Source of the DNA: SIG672 sp045580325
GTDB taxonomy: Bacteria > Bacillota > Clostridia > Oscillospirales > CAG-272
Direction of reading: 5' to 3'
DNA: 64,000 bases
NCBI GenBank assembly: GCA_045580325.1
Contig: JAZNNR010000018.1
Span: 1-64,000, forward strand
The notes beneath the pieces are model-generated. The model did no database searches and was not told the DNA's origin. It saw only the letters and a list, made by a program, of their open reading frames with translations. The first letter of the stretch is position 1. Each line of letters opens with the position of its first letter. Both the position numbers and the translations under genes were made by a program. This document shows, piece after piece, positions 17,336 to 25,695 of the stretch.

Positions 17336-18754
17336 TCAAAATTTCAGTAGATTTATAAGGAGCAACCACGCAAATCCGTAGTAAGTAATAACGGCAACAA
17401 GGTCGTTGACTGTTGTGATAAGCGGTCCGGATGCAACTGCAGGGTCGATATTCATCTTTTTAAAGAGGATCGGTATCGTAGTACCCGCAATACTTGAAAA
17501 GAGCATTGCAACGAGAAGCGCAAGTCCGGTACAAGCCGAAACGGCAAATGCAAAGTGAGGAGCTTCGCCCTTCAAAAGAACGAGGTATCCGCCTATAAAC
17601 ACAAGCGAAAGTATGCCCATTATGAGTCCGTTAAGAAGGCCGACACGCGATTCTTTAAAGACAAGATACCATTTCTGCCTTGCGCTTACGTCATCACTCA
17701 TAAGAACTCTTATGGTAACGGCAAGCGACTGTGTTCCGACGTTACCTGCCATACCGAGAACGAGCGACTGAAAGCTTACTATGACGGCAAGCTCTTTAAC
17801 TATACCCTCAAAAAGTCCGACTACGCCCGAAACAAGCATACCGAGCGCAAGAAGAACGGTAAGCCAAGGAAGTCTTTTGCCGATACTCTTTATAACAGGC
17901 TCCTTCAGGTCTTCCTCTGCGGTAAGACCACCGAGCTTTGCGTAGTTATCGCCAAAAACGTCGTTTACAAGGTCTATAATATCCTGTGCGGCGAGAACTC
18001 CGCGAAGTCTGTTCTTTTCGTCGAGAACGGGTATTGAGTCCTCCGAATATTCTTTGATTCGGTCAAGACATTCCTCTATCTGCTCATTTGCATAAACGTA
18101 AGGGTACGAGGTCTTAACTATCGTATCGAGATCGATAGTATCTCTTGCTCTTATCAGATCCTTAAGGTCGATCGCGCCGAAAAGTGTTCCGTCATCGTCG
18201 ATAACGTATATCGTAGCGATATTATCATTTTCAGCCGACTGTGCGATAAGATCTCGCATCGCCTGACGCACGCTGATACCCCTGTGTATCGCTATATAGT
18301 TAGTCGTCATCTTACTACCTATCTCGTCCTCGTCAAAGGATATTGAAAAGGCGATTTCTTTTTTCGACGACTCTTCGAGCAGGTCAACTATGAGTGCGCG
18401 GCAATTTTTATCTGCCTTTTGCAGATAATCAACCGCAGTTGTTACCTCGAAGCGCTCGAGCATAGCAACCTGTCTGCGTATGCTGAGCTCGCTTATATAG
18501 ATATGAAGATCCTCCGAGTATTCAAGGATCTCGGCAAGCATATCGTTATCAATAATACTGTAAAGCTTTACGCGCTCTTCCTTTTTAAGAAGCTCAAGTG
18601 CAAGTGCAATATCGTTTTCGTGATATGCCGAAATACGCTCACGGATAGCCTTGGGCGTAAGACTGCTACGCACAATATCGACTATCTCATTTTTATAGTC
18701 GGGGTGTTGCGCAGGCTGCACGTTTGAATTTAAAATTTCTCTTTTTGAATCCAT
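17336..18754 (-). CDS. mgtE: Magnesium transporter MgtE
   Basis: A 472-residue Mg2+ channel. In order: an alpha-helical N domain (about residues 1-150), two CBS domains (about 160-285) that sense cytoplasmic Mg2+, a connecting helix, and five membrane helices (about 305-472) that form the pore, including the conserved TTVNDLVAV segment with the pore aspartate. Length is typical. GGAGG SD at 18767-18763. It is preceded by an unusually long leader of about 300 nt containing a small ORF (annotated separately), which suggests a Mg2+-responsive or translation-coupled control. Confidence 0.95.
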   Translation of the reverse strand: MDSKREILNSNVQPAQHPDYKNEIVDIVRSSLTPKAIRERISAYHENDIALALELLKKEERVKLYSIIDNDMLAEILEYSEDLHIYISELSIRRQVAMLERFEVTTAVDYLQKADKNCRALIVDLLEESSKKEIAFSISFDEDEIGSKMTTNYIAIHRGISVRQAMRDLIAQSAENDNIATIYVIDDDGTLFGAIDLKDLIRARDTIDLDTIVKTSYPYVYANEQIEECLDRIKEYSEDSIPVLDEKNRLRGVLAAQDIIDLVNDVFGDNYAKLGGLTAEEDLKEPVIKSIGKRLPWLTVLLALGMLVSGVVGLFEGIVKELAVIVSFQSLVLGMAGNVGTQSLAVTIRVLMSDDVSARQKWYLVFKESRVGLLNGLIMGILSLVFIGGYLVLLKGEAPHFAFAVSACTGLALLVAMLFSSIAGTTIPILFKKMNIDPAVASGPLITTVNDLVAVITYYGFAWLLLINLLKF

Positions 18755-19052
18755 TTCCCTTTCCTCCTTTTGATATACTAAACCCTCTGTTTAGTTTTAA
18801 CGAAAGGCAGAGTAAAATTCGAAAAAGGGTATAAAAATACCACTTTCCTTTTCAAAACCCTACTTTCGCTTCGCCTTGTGCAGTATGTTTTGGAGGTCAG
18901 TGGCAGAAATTATCTTAAAGCATCAGAATACGAGCGACAGGTAGTCGCTCAGACTGAAACCGATATTAACTGCCATCTTCCACCCTCGACTACTACCGAC
19001 GTCCATATTCTCACCTCTTTACAAAATTATTTATGCAAAAACTTTTTCGCAT
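18755..19052 (-). promoter_or_regulatory. Long mgtE leader RNA with leader ORF and alternative SD pairings
   Basis: The leader runs from the promoter at 19089-19061 to the mgtE ATG. It holds a 27-codon ORF with a strong SD, a perfect 7-bp hairpin inside its end (18950-18932), and a CCTCC (18896-18892) that can pair with the GGAGG of the mgtE SD (18767-18763) and partly with the leader ORF SD. A short GGTAT/ATACC hairpin before a T-run (about 18837-18815) could act as a weak attenuator. A 7-bp ACTAAAC/GTTTAGT hairpin abuts the mgtE SD. It does not show the M-box motifs I know. Regulation is inferred. Confidence 0.55.
18923..19006 (-). CDS. Putative 27-residue leader peptide upstream of mgtE
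   Basis: The ATG at 19006 has an excellent SD (GAGGTGAG, 5-6 bases upstream). The peptide starts MDVGSSRGWKMAVNIGF and ends SDYLSLVF before TGA. It has a hydrophobic second half and no run of acidic or proline residues like known Mg2+-sensing leader peptides. It is too short to be called with certainty, but the SD quality and its place in the mgtE leader support translation. Confidence 0.45.
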   Translation of the reverse strand: MDVGSSRGWKMAVNIGFSLSDYLSLVF

Positions 19053-19060
19053 CTTAACAC

Positions 19061-19089
19061 ATTATAACATTTAATTTCGCGTTCTGCAA
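19061..19089 (-). promoter_or_regulatory. mgtE promoter
   Basis: Minus strand TTGCAG (19089-19084), 17-bp spacer, TATAAT (19066-19061). Confidence 0.65.
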
Positions 19090-19145
19090 GAGCTTTTATT
19101 AAAATATTTAATTTTTTTTGCATTATTCATAGTACAAATCAGTAA

Positions 19146-19180
19146 AAAGTAGAGCTTTTCGCATACAAAAGCTCTACTTT
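19146..19180 (-). terminator. Terminator of the polygalacturonase-aminotransferase-SCP2 operon
   Basis: A perfect 14-bp stem AAAGTAGAGCTTTT and its complement, loop of 7, just downstream of the 19191-20450 gene. Confidence 0.8.
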
Positions 19181-19190
19181 CTTGATTTTG

Positions 19191-20450
19191 TTATTTATCA
19201 TTTACCTCAAAAGAAATGTTTTTGCATCTCTCGACGACCATTCTGCACTCTATGGGATCGTGTATAAATTTTCCGTAGGCAGAGATATTTACAAACCGTA
19301 TATTCTTTACAAGCGAATCCTCGGGTTCATATCCGCTGAGCACAGAGGGAGGGAAAGAGCCCGACACGAGCGAAACATTCTCAACAAGTACGTTTTCAAT
19401 ACTTCCGCGCATCTCATCGTGCGAATAGTTTGAACACATGACCTTGAAATCAAAAAGCTTCTCGTTTGCATCTTCAATACGAATATTCCGGTAAACAACG
19501 TCGTGTATTTTTGCCCTGTCGCCGTTATGTATGGAAATCGCGCTTCCCGACTGCCAGCCCTCGTATTCACAGTGGATTATATCAATATCGGAAAACTCTA
19601 TATCATACATCTCATCGCATCGTGTTTCAAAGCCTATTTCGATAGCGTTTCCCGGCTGTGCGTTCCAGAAAACACAGTTATTTACCTTTACGTTATAAAC
19701 GTTACTTAGTCCGTCCGGTCCGCAGTAGTCGGTCGCCTTGAGTGCAACGCAGTCGTCAGCAGAGCGAATAAAGCAGTTTTGAACCCTAACGTTGTGGCTT
19801 CCCACAATATCAATACCGTCGCCGCACATCTGCCATGACATAATATTTATGCCATCGACAGTAACCTTTTCACAGCCGAACATCGCGCAGGTCCAGCCCT
19901 TTGGGCCTTCGAGCGTAACATCGCGAACAGTCAGTCCCTTGCACTCGTGGAAACGCGCCATTCTTCTGTATTTTGTGGTATAATCGCCGTCAATATCGAG
20001 TATTCCTCTGCCGCATATCGTAACGTTTTCTGCTTTTTCTACGTACAGATGGGCGTGAACTACCGCGCCCGCAGCAAGATAAAGTATTTCGTTTGAGTTA
20101 AGGCGAATTTCATCAAGCGTATATTCGCCCGCTTCAAAAACACGTACGTTTTCGCCCTGCGGCACACACTCTTTCTCGTAGAGAAAAACAAATATCGGCA
20201 GTCTGTCAGACTTCGGAAATTCTATACTCATTTTGCAAGGGATCGTGGCATCAAGGCGTATTTCCCTTTGGCTTATCTCCGCAGTTATGTCAAGACTCAT
20301 AGGTCTTACGACAGCTTCATCTGAAATTTCGTCAAGGATTATCTTTATTTCCGCCTTGTTTTCACACTCGCTTTCGGCAGAGAATATTACAAAATCGGAA
20401 ATTTCATTATGAAAAACCTCTGTTTTTTTAGAATTTATAAATATTTCCAT
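19191..20450 (-). CDS. Glycoside hydrolase family 28-like right-handed beta-helix protein
   Basis: A 419-residue protein without signal peptide. An N-terminal beta-rich region (about residues 1-110) precedes a right-handed parallel beta-helix with GH28-like features: GDGIDIVGSHN, then SADDCVALKA with the paired aspartates, and GNAIEIGFE. The classic NTD and RIK motifs of polygalacturonase are not both recognisable, so the substrate may be another uronic acid polymer or oligosaccharide, probably processed inside the cell. It is 7 bases downstream of an aminotransferase gene and is the last gene of a three-gene operon. Confidence 0.75.
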   Translation of the reverse strand: MEIFINSKKTEVFHNEISDFVIFSAESECENKAEIKIILDEISDEAVVRPMSLDITAEISQREIRLDATIPCKMSIEFPKSDRLPIFVFLYEKECVPQGENVRVFEAGEYTLDEIRLNSNEILYLAAGAVVHAHLYVEKAENVTICGRGILDIDGDYTTKYRRMARFHECKGLTVRDVTLEGPKGWTCAMFGCEKVTVDGINIMSWQMCGDGIDIVGSHNVRVQNCFIRSADDCVALKATDYCGPDGLSNVYNVKVNNCVFWNAQPGNAIEIGFETRCDEMYDIEFSDIDIIHCEYEGWQSGSAISIHNGDRAKIHDVVYRNIRIEDANEKLFDFKVMCSNYSHDEMRGSIENVLVENVSLVSGSFPPSVLSGYEPEDSLVKNIRFVNISAYGKFIHDPIECRMVVERCKNISFEVNDK

Positions 20451-20457
20451 AATAATC

Positions 20458-21711
20458 TCACTTATCGTGTCTGTCCCTTACAACAGAGAATGCCTCGTCG
20501 GCTATCTCAAGTGTTTCCTTTATATCCTCGTCTGTGAGCGAAGCGTTTATAAAATGATTATGATGATTTGTGAAGAAAATTCCGCGCTTTACGCACTCTG
20601 CGATCCACTCCTGATGAAGCATAAGCGTGGGATCATCGGCAATTCGCAGATAGAAGAGGGACGGCACGCCCGTAACGCGAAGATCAAATCCGTACTTTTT
20701 ACCCGCGTCTATAAGTCCGTTTTTAAGCTTTGTTCCCTTTTCTATGAGAATTTTCGGAGAATTTATACGCTTCATCTTGTTTATACAGGCAATACCCGCC
20801 GCAAAAGGAACAGCAGACAGCCAGTAGCTACCCGTATATGACATTCCCGAAATGGTATTTTTAAGAAATTCCTTTCCGCAAAGCGCCGAAACGTTATATC
20901 CGTTCGCAAGTGCCTTGCAGAAGCATATAAGGTCTGCTTCAAAGCCAAAATAGTGGTCAGAGCCTGCAATATCAAGTCTGAATCCTGCGCGCACGTCGTC
21001 AATAACGAGAACTGTGCCGTTATCGGTACAAAGCTTTCTGACAGACTGCCAGAATCCCTCGGCGGGAAGCTCGTTATCCATAAAATTGCCGTGCATATAG
21101 GGCTGTGAAATAACTGCGGCTATTTGACCTTTATTTTCATCAAATACTCTGCGAAGCCCCTCAATATCGTTCCAGTCAACGTAAATATTGTGCATTACGT
21201 CCTCTTCGATAACGCCCGAATAATCTATCTTCTGTGTCCAAGGCGCAACGCCATGGTAATATCCCTTAAAGAAAACTATCTTCTTTCTATGGGTATATGC
21301 GCGGGCCGCCATAACCGCCATAGTGGTAACGTCGTTACCGTTCTTTGCGAAAAATGCCCAGTCGGCAGACGCAACCGTATCAACGAGAAGCTCTGCAAAT
21401 TCTATCATTTTCACCGACGGAAGCGTGGTGCAGTCGCCGATAGCGCGCTGAGCCGCCGCCGCTTCGTCTATTTCGGGGTCGTTATAGCCGAGAATGTTCG
21501 GACCATAGGCGCACATATAGTCTATAAAACGGTTTCCGTCAATGTCCCAGAGATAGCTTCCCGACGCCTTTGACGAGAAGAAAGGAAATGCCTCAACAGG
21601 AGTATAGCACCCTTCGGCAGGTCCCTGGTGTCCGTAAATTCCCGAAGGTATTACTTTTTCGGCGCGCGCAAATGCCTCACGGCTGTTTTCATACGTATAT
21701 ATCTTTTTCAT
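20458..21711 (-). CDS. Class III PLP aminotransferase (glutamate-1-semialdehyde aminomutase-like)
   Basis: A 417-residue fold-type I PLP enzyme. Visible elements are DIDGNRFIDYMCAYG near the N-terminus, the cofactor aspartate in VIDDVRAGFR, and the Schiff-base lysine in CFCKALANGY. Similar to HemL in fold, but genomic context (a beta-helix glycosidase-like protein and an SCP2-like protein) argues against a heme role; it may transaminate a keto sugar or another small substrate. No heme genes are nearby. Class III assignment is safe, the substrate is unknown. Confidence 0.8.
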   Translation of the reverse strand: MKKIYTYENSREAFARAEKVIPSGIYGHQGPAEGCYTPVEAFPFFSSKASGSYLWDIDGNRFIDYMCAYGPNILGYNDPEIDEAAAAQRAIGDCTTLPSVKMIEFAELLVDTVASADWAFFAKNGNDVTTMAVMAARAYTHRKKIVFFKGYYHGVAPWTQKIDYSGVIEEDVMHNIYVDWNDIEGLRRVFDENKGQIAAVISQPYMHGNFMDNELPAEGFWQSVRKLCTDNGTVLVIDDVRAGFRLDIAGSDHYFGFEADLICFCKALANGYNVSALCGKEFLKNTISGMSYTGSYWLSAVPFAAGIACINKMKRINSPKILIEKGTKLKNGLIDAGKKYGFDLRVTGVPSLFYLRIADDPTLMLHQEWIAECVKRGIFFTNHHNHFINASLTDEDIKETLEIADEAFSVVRDRHDK

Positions 21712-21742
21712 ATCTTATTTTCCTTTCACACACTTCACTCTT

Positions 21743-22498
21743 TTACGCAAGATAAAGGGCAACGCGGTCGAGAATACGGTTGATATTATCTACCTGCGAG
21801 ATCATTCCGCCGACGCGCACAAGTCCTGTGCCTATACACGCAACTGCGTTTATATCTCCGTCAAAGAGCTTTCTTGCCGTTTCAACAGAGTCAAAGGACA
21901 TAAAAGAGGTATAGCTTTCGGGAGAAGCGTGAACAGCTGTAAGCTTATGGTCCTTTGCACTTATCGAAAGCACGATATCGTCGCCTGCCGCCATTCTGAC
22001 CGTTCCGTCAACGATATAGGACGCGCTCGCTCTTCCTACCTTATCCTCGTTTCCTATCTGCGCGATAGCCGAAAGAATAAGGTGGAACATAAGAAGTGTG
22101 CTCTTCTCGAAGAATTCCTTATCTTCAAGGTCTTTTTTCTCTGCACGCAGATATTTTGTAAGTATATCGGTAAGCTTTATAAAGTTCTTTGTGAGAAAGC
22201 CTATTTTGAGAAATCCTTTTCGCGGTATCGGAGTATAAGTACCGTCGATCATACCGTTGAATTTATCGGGAGTCGAGAAGGCAAGCTTAATATCGCAAGG
22301 ATCTGCGCCTTCAAGTACGCTGCACTTCCCGTCCTTAAAGACTATTCTGCCCTCGGGGCCGTCCTTTACAGAGATACCGATCGTAACCCTCTTTCCTTCT
22401 ATCAAAGCTGCCGCCTCGCTGTCTGTCTCGCAAAGATAAGGGAGAGTTCCGAGAACAGCAAAAAGATTTATATATGCAAGTGTTCTTGAGTCGGTCAT
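21743..22498 (-). CDS. SCP2-like (sterol carrier fold) protein, function unknown
   Basis: A protein of about 251 residues. Residues from about 40 to 100 (GKRVTIGISVKDGPEGRI and the following strands) look like an SCP2 lipid-binding fold, and the region after 160 (YIVDGTVRMAAGDDIVLSIS) looks like a second copy of a similar unit. No signal peptide. The start at 22498 has an AGGT SD; an ATG 21 bases earlier lacks one. It is first gene of the operon with the aminotransferase 31 bases downstream. A lipid or hydrophobic ligand carrier role is inferred. Confidence 0.55.
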   Translation of the reverse strand: MTDSRTLAYINLFAVLGTLPYLCETDSEAAALIEGKRVTIGISVKDGPEGRIVFKDGKCSVLEGADPCDIKLAFSTPDKFNGMIDGTYTPIPRKGFLKIGFLTKNFIKLTDILTKYLRAEKKDLEDKEFFEKSTLLMFHLILSAIAQIGNEDKVGRASASYIVDGTVRMAAGDDIVLSISAKDHKLTAVHASPESYTSFMSFDSVETARKLFDGDINAVACIGTGLVRVGGMISQVDNINRILDRVALYLA

Positions 22499-22530
22499 AA
22501 AAATACCTACTTTCGTCATTTTTTAGGGAT

Positions 22531-22559
22531 ATTATAACAGATGATCACCCAAAAGTCAA
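22531..22559 (-). promoter_or_regulatory. Promoter of the SCP2-aminotransferase-GH28 operon
   Basis: Minus strand TTGACT (22559-22554), 17-bp spacer, TATAAT (22536-22531). Confidence 0.8.
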
Positions 22560-22566
22560 TAAAAAC

Positions 22567-22595
22567 AAGGCAGAATGTGATTTACACCCTGCCTT
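22567..22595 (-). terminator. Terminator after the endolysin gene
   Basis: Stem AAGGCAG/CTGCCTT with inner GT/AC pairing; on the minus strand it is followed by TTGTTTTTATT. Confidence 0.65.
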
Positions 22596-22620
22596 ACTTT
22601 TGTTTATACCGGAGAAACGG

Positions 22621-23232
22621 TTATACGTCAAGAAGAGATTTCCAGGTAAGCGGTCCTGCTATACCGTCGGCGTCAAGACCGTTCTCTTTTTGATATTTTT
22701 TCACCGCTTCTCTCGTCTGTTTCCCGAAAATTCCGTCCGAATCGACCTTTAACATCGATTGTAAAATCCTCACGCTGTTTCCTTTACTACCGCTGCTGAC
22801 CGTCGGAAAATATTTTTTGACGTTTTCTTCTCTATCGGAAAAAATGATACCTCTCCATTTGCCTCTCTCGCGCACATCAACGTGAACGAATCCGCTTGAT
22901 ATATACACTCCTATACCCGAAGTGCCTAGCTTTTCAAGATAATATCCTATTTTCGCAGGAGATATTCCGTTTATAACGAAATCCGCCGCCTCGCCTGTCA
23001 GATGACGGCTTCCCGAGGCTCCTCCCACCTTTTTATTGTGCGAGGGAGTTCGGTATGCCGATGTTATTATCACCGGTTTACCGAAATGCTCTCTTACCTT
23101 TTGAAGAAGGGCTACAAGCTCGTCAGACACCAAAACCGTGTCGCTTTTATCGGCACAGGCAAACTCGCGGAGCTTAAAGTTTTCCGAAAGCTTCAGGTCC
23201 TTGTTTTCCGAAAGAAAATATTTTTTTATCAA
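22621..23232 (-). CDS. Peptidoglycan peptidase M15A with peptidoglycan-binding domain (endolysin-like)
   Basis: A 203-residue protein. The N-terminal peptidase M15A domain (about residues 18-135) has SRHLTGEAADF (zinc-binding His and Asp) and FVHVDVR (second His). A C-terminal PG_binding_1 domain follows (about 142-203; SKGNSVRILQ to DGIAGPLTW). Such enzymes cut D-Ala-containing cross-links or stem peptides. There is no signal peptide, so it would need a holin for export, and a holin-like gene lies 39 bases upstream. No other phage genes are present; it could be a prophage remnant or a retained lysis module. Confidence 0.83.
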   Translation of the reverse strand: MIKKYFLSENKDLKLSENFKLREFACADKSDTVLVSDELVALLQKVREHFGKPVIITSAYRTPSHNKKVGGASGSRHLTGEAADFVINGISPAKIGYYLEKLGTSGIGVYISSGFVHVDVRERGKWRGIIFSDREENVKKYFPTVSSGSKGNSVRILQSMLKVDSDGIFGKQTREAVKKYQKENGLDADGIAGPLTWKSLLDV

Positions 23233-23271
23233 GTTTCATCCTCCTTTTCTAAGCATAATATTCGGTATGTC

Positions 23272-23520
23272 TTAATCTGTTTCTTTGTTTTTCACTATCT
23301 CTGACGCTTTTTGTGCTGATTCAGAGAGCATCGAAAGTGCCGCAGAATCTATTTTACCCTCGGTAACAACGTAAATTATCGGAGTGCAAAAAGCCGCAAC
23401 GATCGCGCAAACCGTTCCTATATCTCCGCCGATCCCGCTTAAAGCGAAGGCTGTCGAAAAAACTGACGAAAGCACGGTAAGTATAAATTTTCTTGATAAA
23501 AATTTCTTTATTATGTTCAA
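23272..23520 (-). CDS. Small holin-like membrane protein
   Basis: An 82-residue protein with a basic N-terminus, two membrane helices (about residues 10-30 and 35-53) and a charged C-terminal tail, the profile of a phage holin. The likely start is TTG at 23520 with an AAAGGAGG SD 8 bases upstream. The frame stays open for about 70 codons upstream with a GGV-rich pattern, perhaps the tail of a lost phage structural gene. It directly precedes the endolysin-like gene. Confidence 0.6.
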   Translation of the reverse strand: MNIIKKFLSRKFILTVLSSVFSTAFALSGIGGDIGTVCAIVAAFCTPIIYVVTEGKIDSAALSMLSESAQKASEIVKNKETD

Positions 23521-23760
23521 GATCACTTCCTCCTTTGTTTTTGCCGCCTTATGCGAAAGCATCCCTATATCTTGCCTGCCAAAGAAAATTGTGTACAGTT
23601 TAGCTTGGTTTCTTATAAGGACGCCTCCGTAATGTACGGTAATTTCTCCTCCTACATTTACCTTCACGGCGGTACGGGTATATTTTACATCCGATATTAG
23701 AATTAAAAAGTAGCAGAAGGTATTATTTAGTATTTTTTACAATATTTTTTGAGAAAATTG

Positions 23761-23789
23761 TTGCAAAATCAAGAAGATTATGATATAAT
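23761..23789 (+). promoter_or_regulatory. Promoter of the DUF4886 gene
   Basis: TTGCAA (23761-23766), 17-bp spacer, TATAAT (23784-23789). Confidence 0.75.
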
Positions 23790-23859
23790 CACTTCGTTAT
23801 ATTTTTGAAAATGACTTTTTCATTACTTAAGTCGGCAAATTCAATGAGAAGGTGATAAT

Positions 23860-24588
23860 TTGAAAATTTTATCTATCGGAAACAGCTTTTCACAGGATGC
23901 TCACGCTTATCTGCACAAAATGGCAGAGGCAAGCGGTTTTGATATCGAAACTATCAATCTCTATATCGGAGGCTGCAGTCTTGAGCGTCATTACGAAAAT
24001 CTGATTTCGGGCGCTGCCGAGTACGACCTTGAGCATAACGGCGGACCTTTTGAGAGAAAAATATCTCTTCAGGAGGCGATTACGCTTGACAAGTGGGACG
24101 TAGTAACCCTTCAGCAGTCGAGCGGATACAGCGGTCAGCCGCAGTCTTATATCCCGTACATAAGTGCACTTTCTGATTTTGTACGCACAAACGCTCCTCA
24201 GGCTAAACTCTATTTCCATCAGACCTGGGCTTACGAAATTGACGTCGATCACCCGCACTTCCCTTTTTACAACAACGACCAAAAGGAAATGTTCAGACGG
24301 CTTAGTGATTCAAGCGAAATGGCATCAAAGCTTATAAATGCCGAAATTATACCTGTGGGCACTGTAATACAGAAGCTCCGCGAGACTTCTCCGGAATTTG
24401 ACTATCAAAACGGTGGAAGATCACTCTGCCGCGACGGATATCATCTTTCCTTTGATTACGGAAGATTCACCGCCGCTGCAGTATGGTTTAATATACTCGC
24501 AAAAGGAGAGATCAACTTGAAGGCCTTTGAAAACCTTGACCACCAGCTTCTTAAAAACATTGTAGCGACAATACTCGACACGACATAA
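23860..24588 (+). CDS. DUF4886 (SGNH-like) protein
   Basis: A 242-residue protein that begins MKILSIGNSFSQDAHAYLHK, the SGNH-hydrolase-like block I of DUF4886 (catalytic-type Ser in GNSFS). Later blocks are LQQSSGYSG, YFHQTWAY and a C-terminal RDGYHLSFDYGR with the DxxH-like pair. Members are often linked to carbohydrate use; the reaction is not established, though an esterase/deacylase is plausible. TTG start with AAGGTGA SD. No signal peptide. It is followed by a transporter gene in the same direction. Confidence 0.8.
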   Translation: MKILSIGNSFSQDAHAYLHKMAEASGFDIETINLYIGGCSLERHYENLISGAAEYDLEHNGGPFERKISLQEAITLDKWDVVTLQQSSGYSGQPQSYIPYISALSDFVRTNAPQAKLYFHQTWAYEIDVDHPHFPFYNNDQKEMFRRLSDSSEMASKLINAEIIPVGTVIQKLRETSPEFDYQNGGRSLCRDGYHLSFDYGRFTAAAVWFNILAKGEINLKAFENLDHQLLKNIVATILDTT

Positions 24589-24666
24589 ATTCAGATTCCT
24601 TTGAAGTAAAAATCAAGTGTATTATTTAATTTAAAATAAAGGAATTTGAAAGGAATTTGATAATTT

Positions 24667-25641
24667 ATGTTTTTTATATTTTCGCTTCTCGCGCTTCTCT
24701 TTTGGAGCGGCTCGGATATATTTTCTAAGATCGGTTCACGCCAGAATGACAAAAACAGTCATTGGAAGGTAGTTTTTGCTGTCGGTCTTATTATGGGAAT
24801 ACACTTCTTTATTACCGTAATAGGCGGCAAAATAATAGACAGCACAGTCGGTGTTGACGCTCTTCCCAAGTTCGTAGCAAGTCTTTTCTACACAGACTTC
24901 GTGCTTATGGACTTCGTAAGATACCTCCCCGTTGCAGGACTTTATATTCTCGCTATGGTATTCGGATATATCGGTCTTCGCTACATTGAGCTTTCTATTT
25001 CTTCGCCCATCTGCAACTGCTCGGGTGCGCTCGCATTCCTGCTTTGCATAATTTTCGGTCTTACCTCTAAAGAAGACATCACACCTATTGCAATAGTCGG
25101 TGTCGTTCTTATAACTCTCGGTATTCTCGGACTCGGCATTGTCGAAAGCCGTGAGGACGAGGAGGTCAGAATCGCACGTCAGGAAAAAGCAAACCGCAAA
25201 TATGCAAAAAGCTTCCTCGCGTTTATGCTCCCTATCGCATATCTGATAATCGATGCGCTTGGTACATACGGAGATGAGTTCATCTTCTCTATTGAAGACT
25301 CGGCAGGAAACGGGATCATCACAGACTATGCCGCAAACTCTGCATTTGAGCTGACATTCTTCATTCTCGCAATTTTTGCATTTATCTGGATCAAGTTCGT
25401 TAAGAAGGACAAAGTCTTCTCAGGAAACAAGTATCTTTTCCTCGGCGGTTTCTGCGAAACTATCGGTCAGGTATTCTATATGGCGGTTATGTTCAGCGAC
25501 TTCACCGTTGGTATGGTTATTATCTCGGCTTACTGTGCACTTTCTGTTCTTTGGGGCAGGATATTCCTCAAGGAAAAGCTCAGCATCAAGCACTACATCG
25601 CAATTATTACCGCATTTGCAGGTATAATGCTTCTTGGTTAA
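24667..25641 (+). CDS. EamA-like drug/metabolite (DMT) family transporter
   Basis: A 324-residue membrane protein with about ten hydrophobic helices in two halves, the second ending VALSVLWGRIFLKEKL-like (here CALSVLWGRIFLKEKLS) and AGIMLLG, typical of DMT/EamA permeases. A charged loop (EDEEVRIARQEKANRK) separates the halves. The substrate is unknown. Its start follows GAAAGGAA. It closes at a bidirectional terminator facing sigE. Confidence 0.8.
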   Translation: MFFIFSLLALLFWSGSDIFSKIGSRQNDKNSHWKVVFAVGLIMGIHFFITVIGGKIIDSTVGVDALPKFVASLFYTDFVLMDFVRYLPVAGLYILAMVFGYIGLRYIELSISSPICNCSGALAFLLCIIFGLTSKEDITPIAIVGVVLITLGILGLGIVESREDEEVRIARQEKANRKYAKSFLAFMLPIAYLIIDALGTYGDEFIFSIEDSAGNGIITDYAANSAFELTFFILAIFAFIWIKFVKKDKVFSGNKYLFLGGFCETIGQVFYMAVMFSDFTVGMVIISAYCALSVLWGRIFLKEKLSIKHYIAIITAFAGIMLLG

Positions 25642-25660
25642 TTTGACAGTAAAAAACACA

Positions 25661-25690
25661 GCGCACCGACTTTTCGTCGGTGCGCATTTT
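25661..25690. terminator. Bidirectional terminator between the DMT transporter and sigE
   Basis: A perfect 10-bp stem GCGCACCGAC/GTCGGTGCGC, loop TTTTC, with A-run before and T-run after. Confidence 0.9.
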
Positions 25691-25695
25691 TATTT

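Noticed and set aside
18755..19052. M-box magnesium riboswitch in front of mgtE
   Set aside because: An AGGTGAG stretch is present, but it serves as SD of a small ORF and the other conserved M-box blocks are not seen. A covariance search would settle it.
23521..23730. Longer holin reading upstream of 23520
   Set aside because: The frame is open, but the SD AAAGGAGG at the TTG and the holin size favour the short form. The upstream part may be a remnant of another gene.
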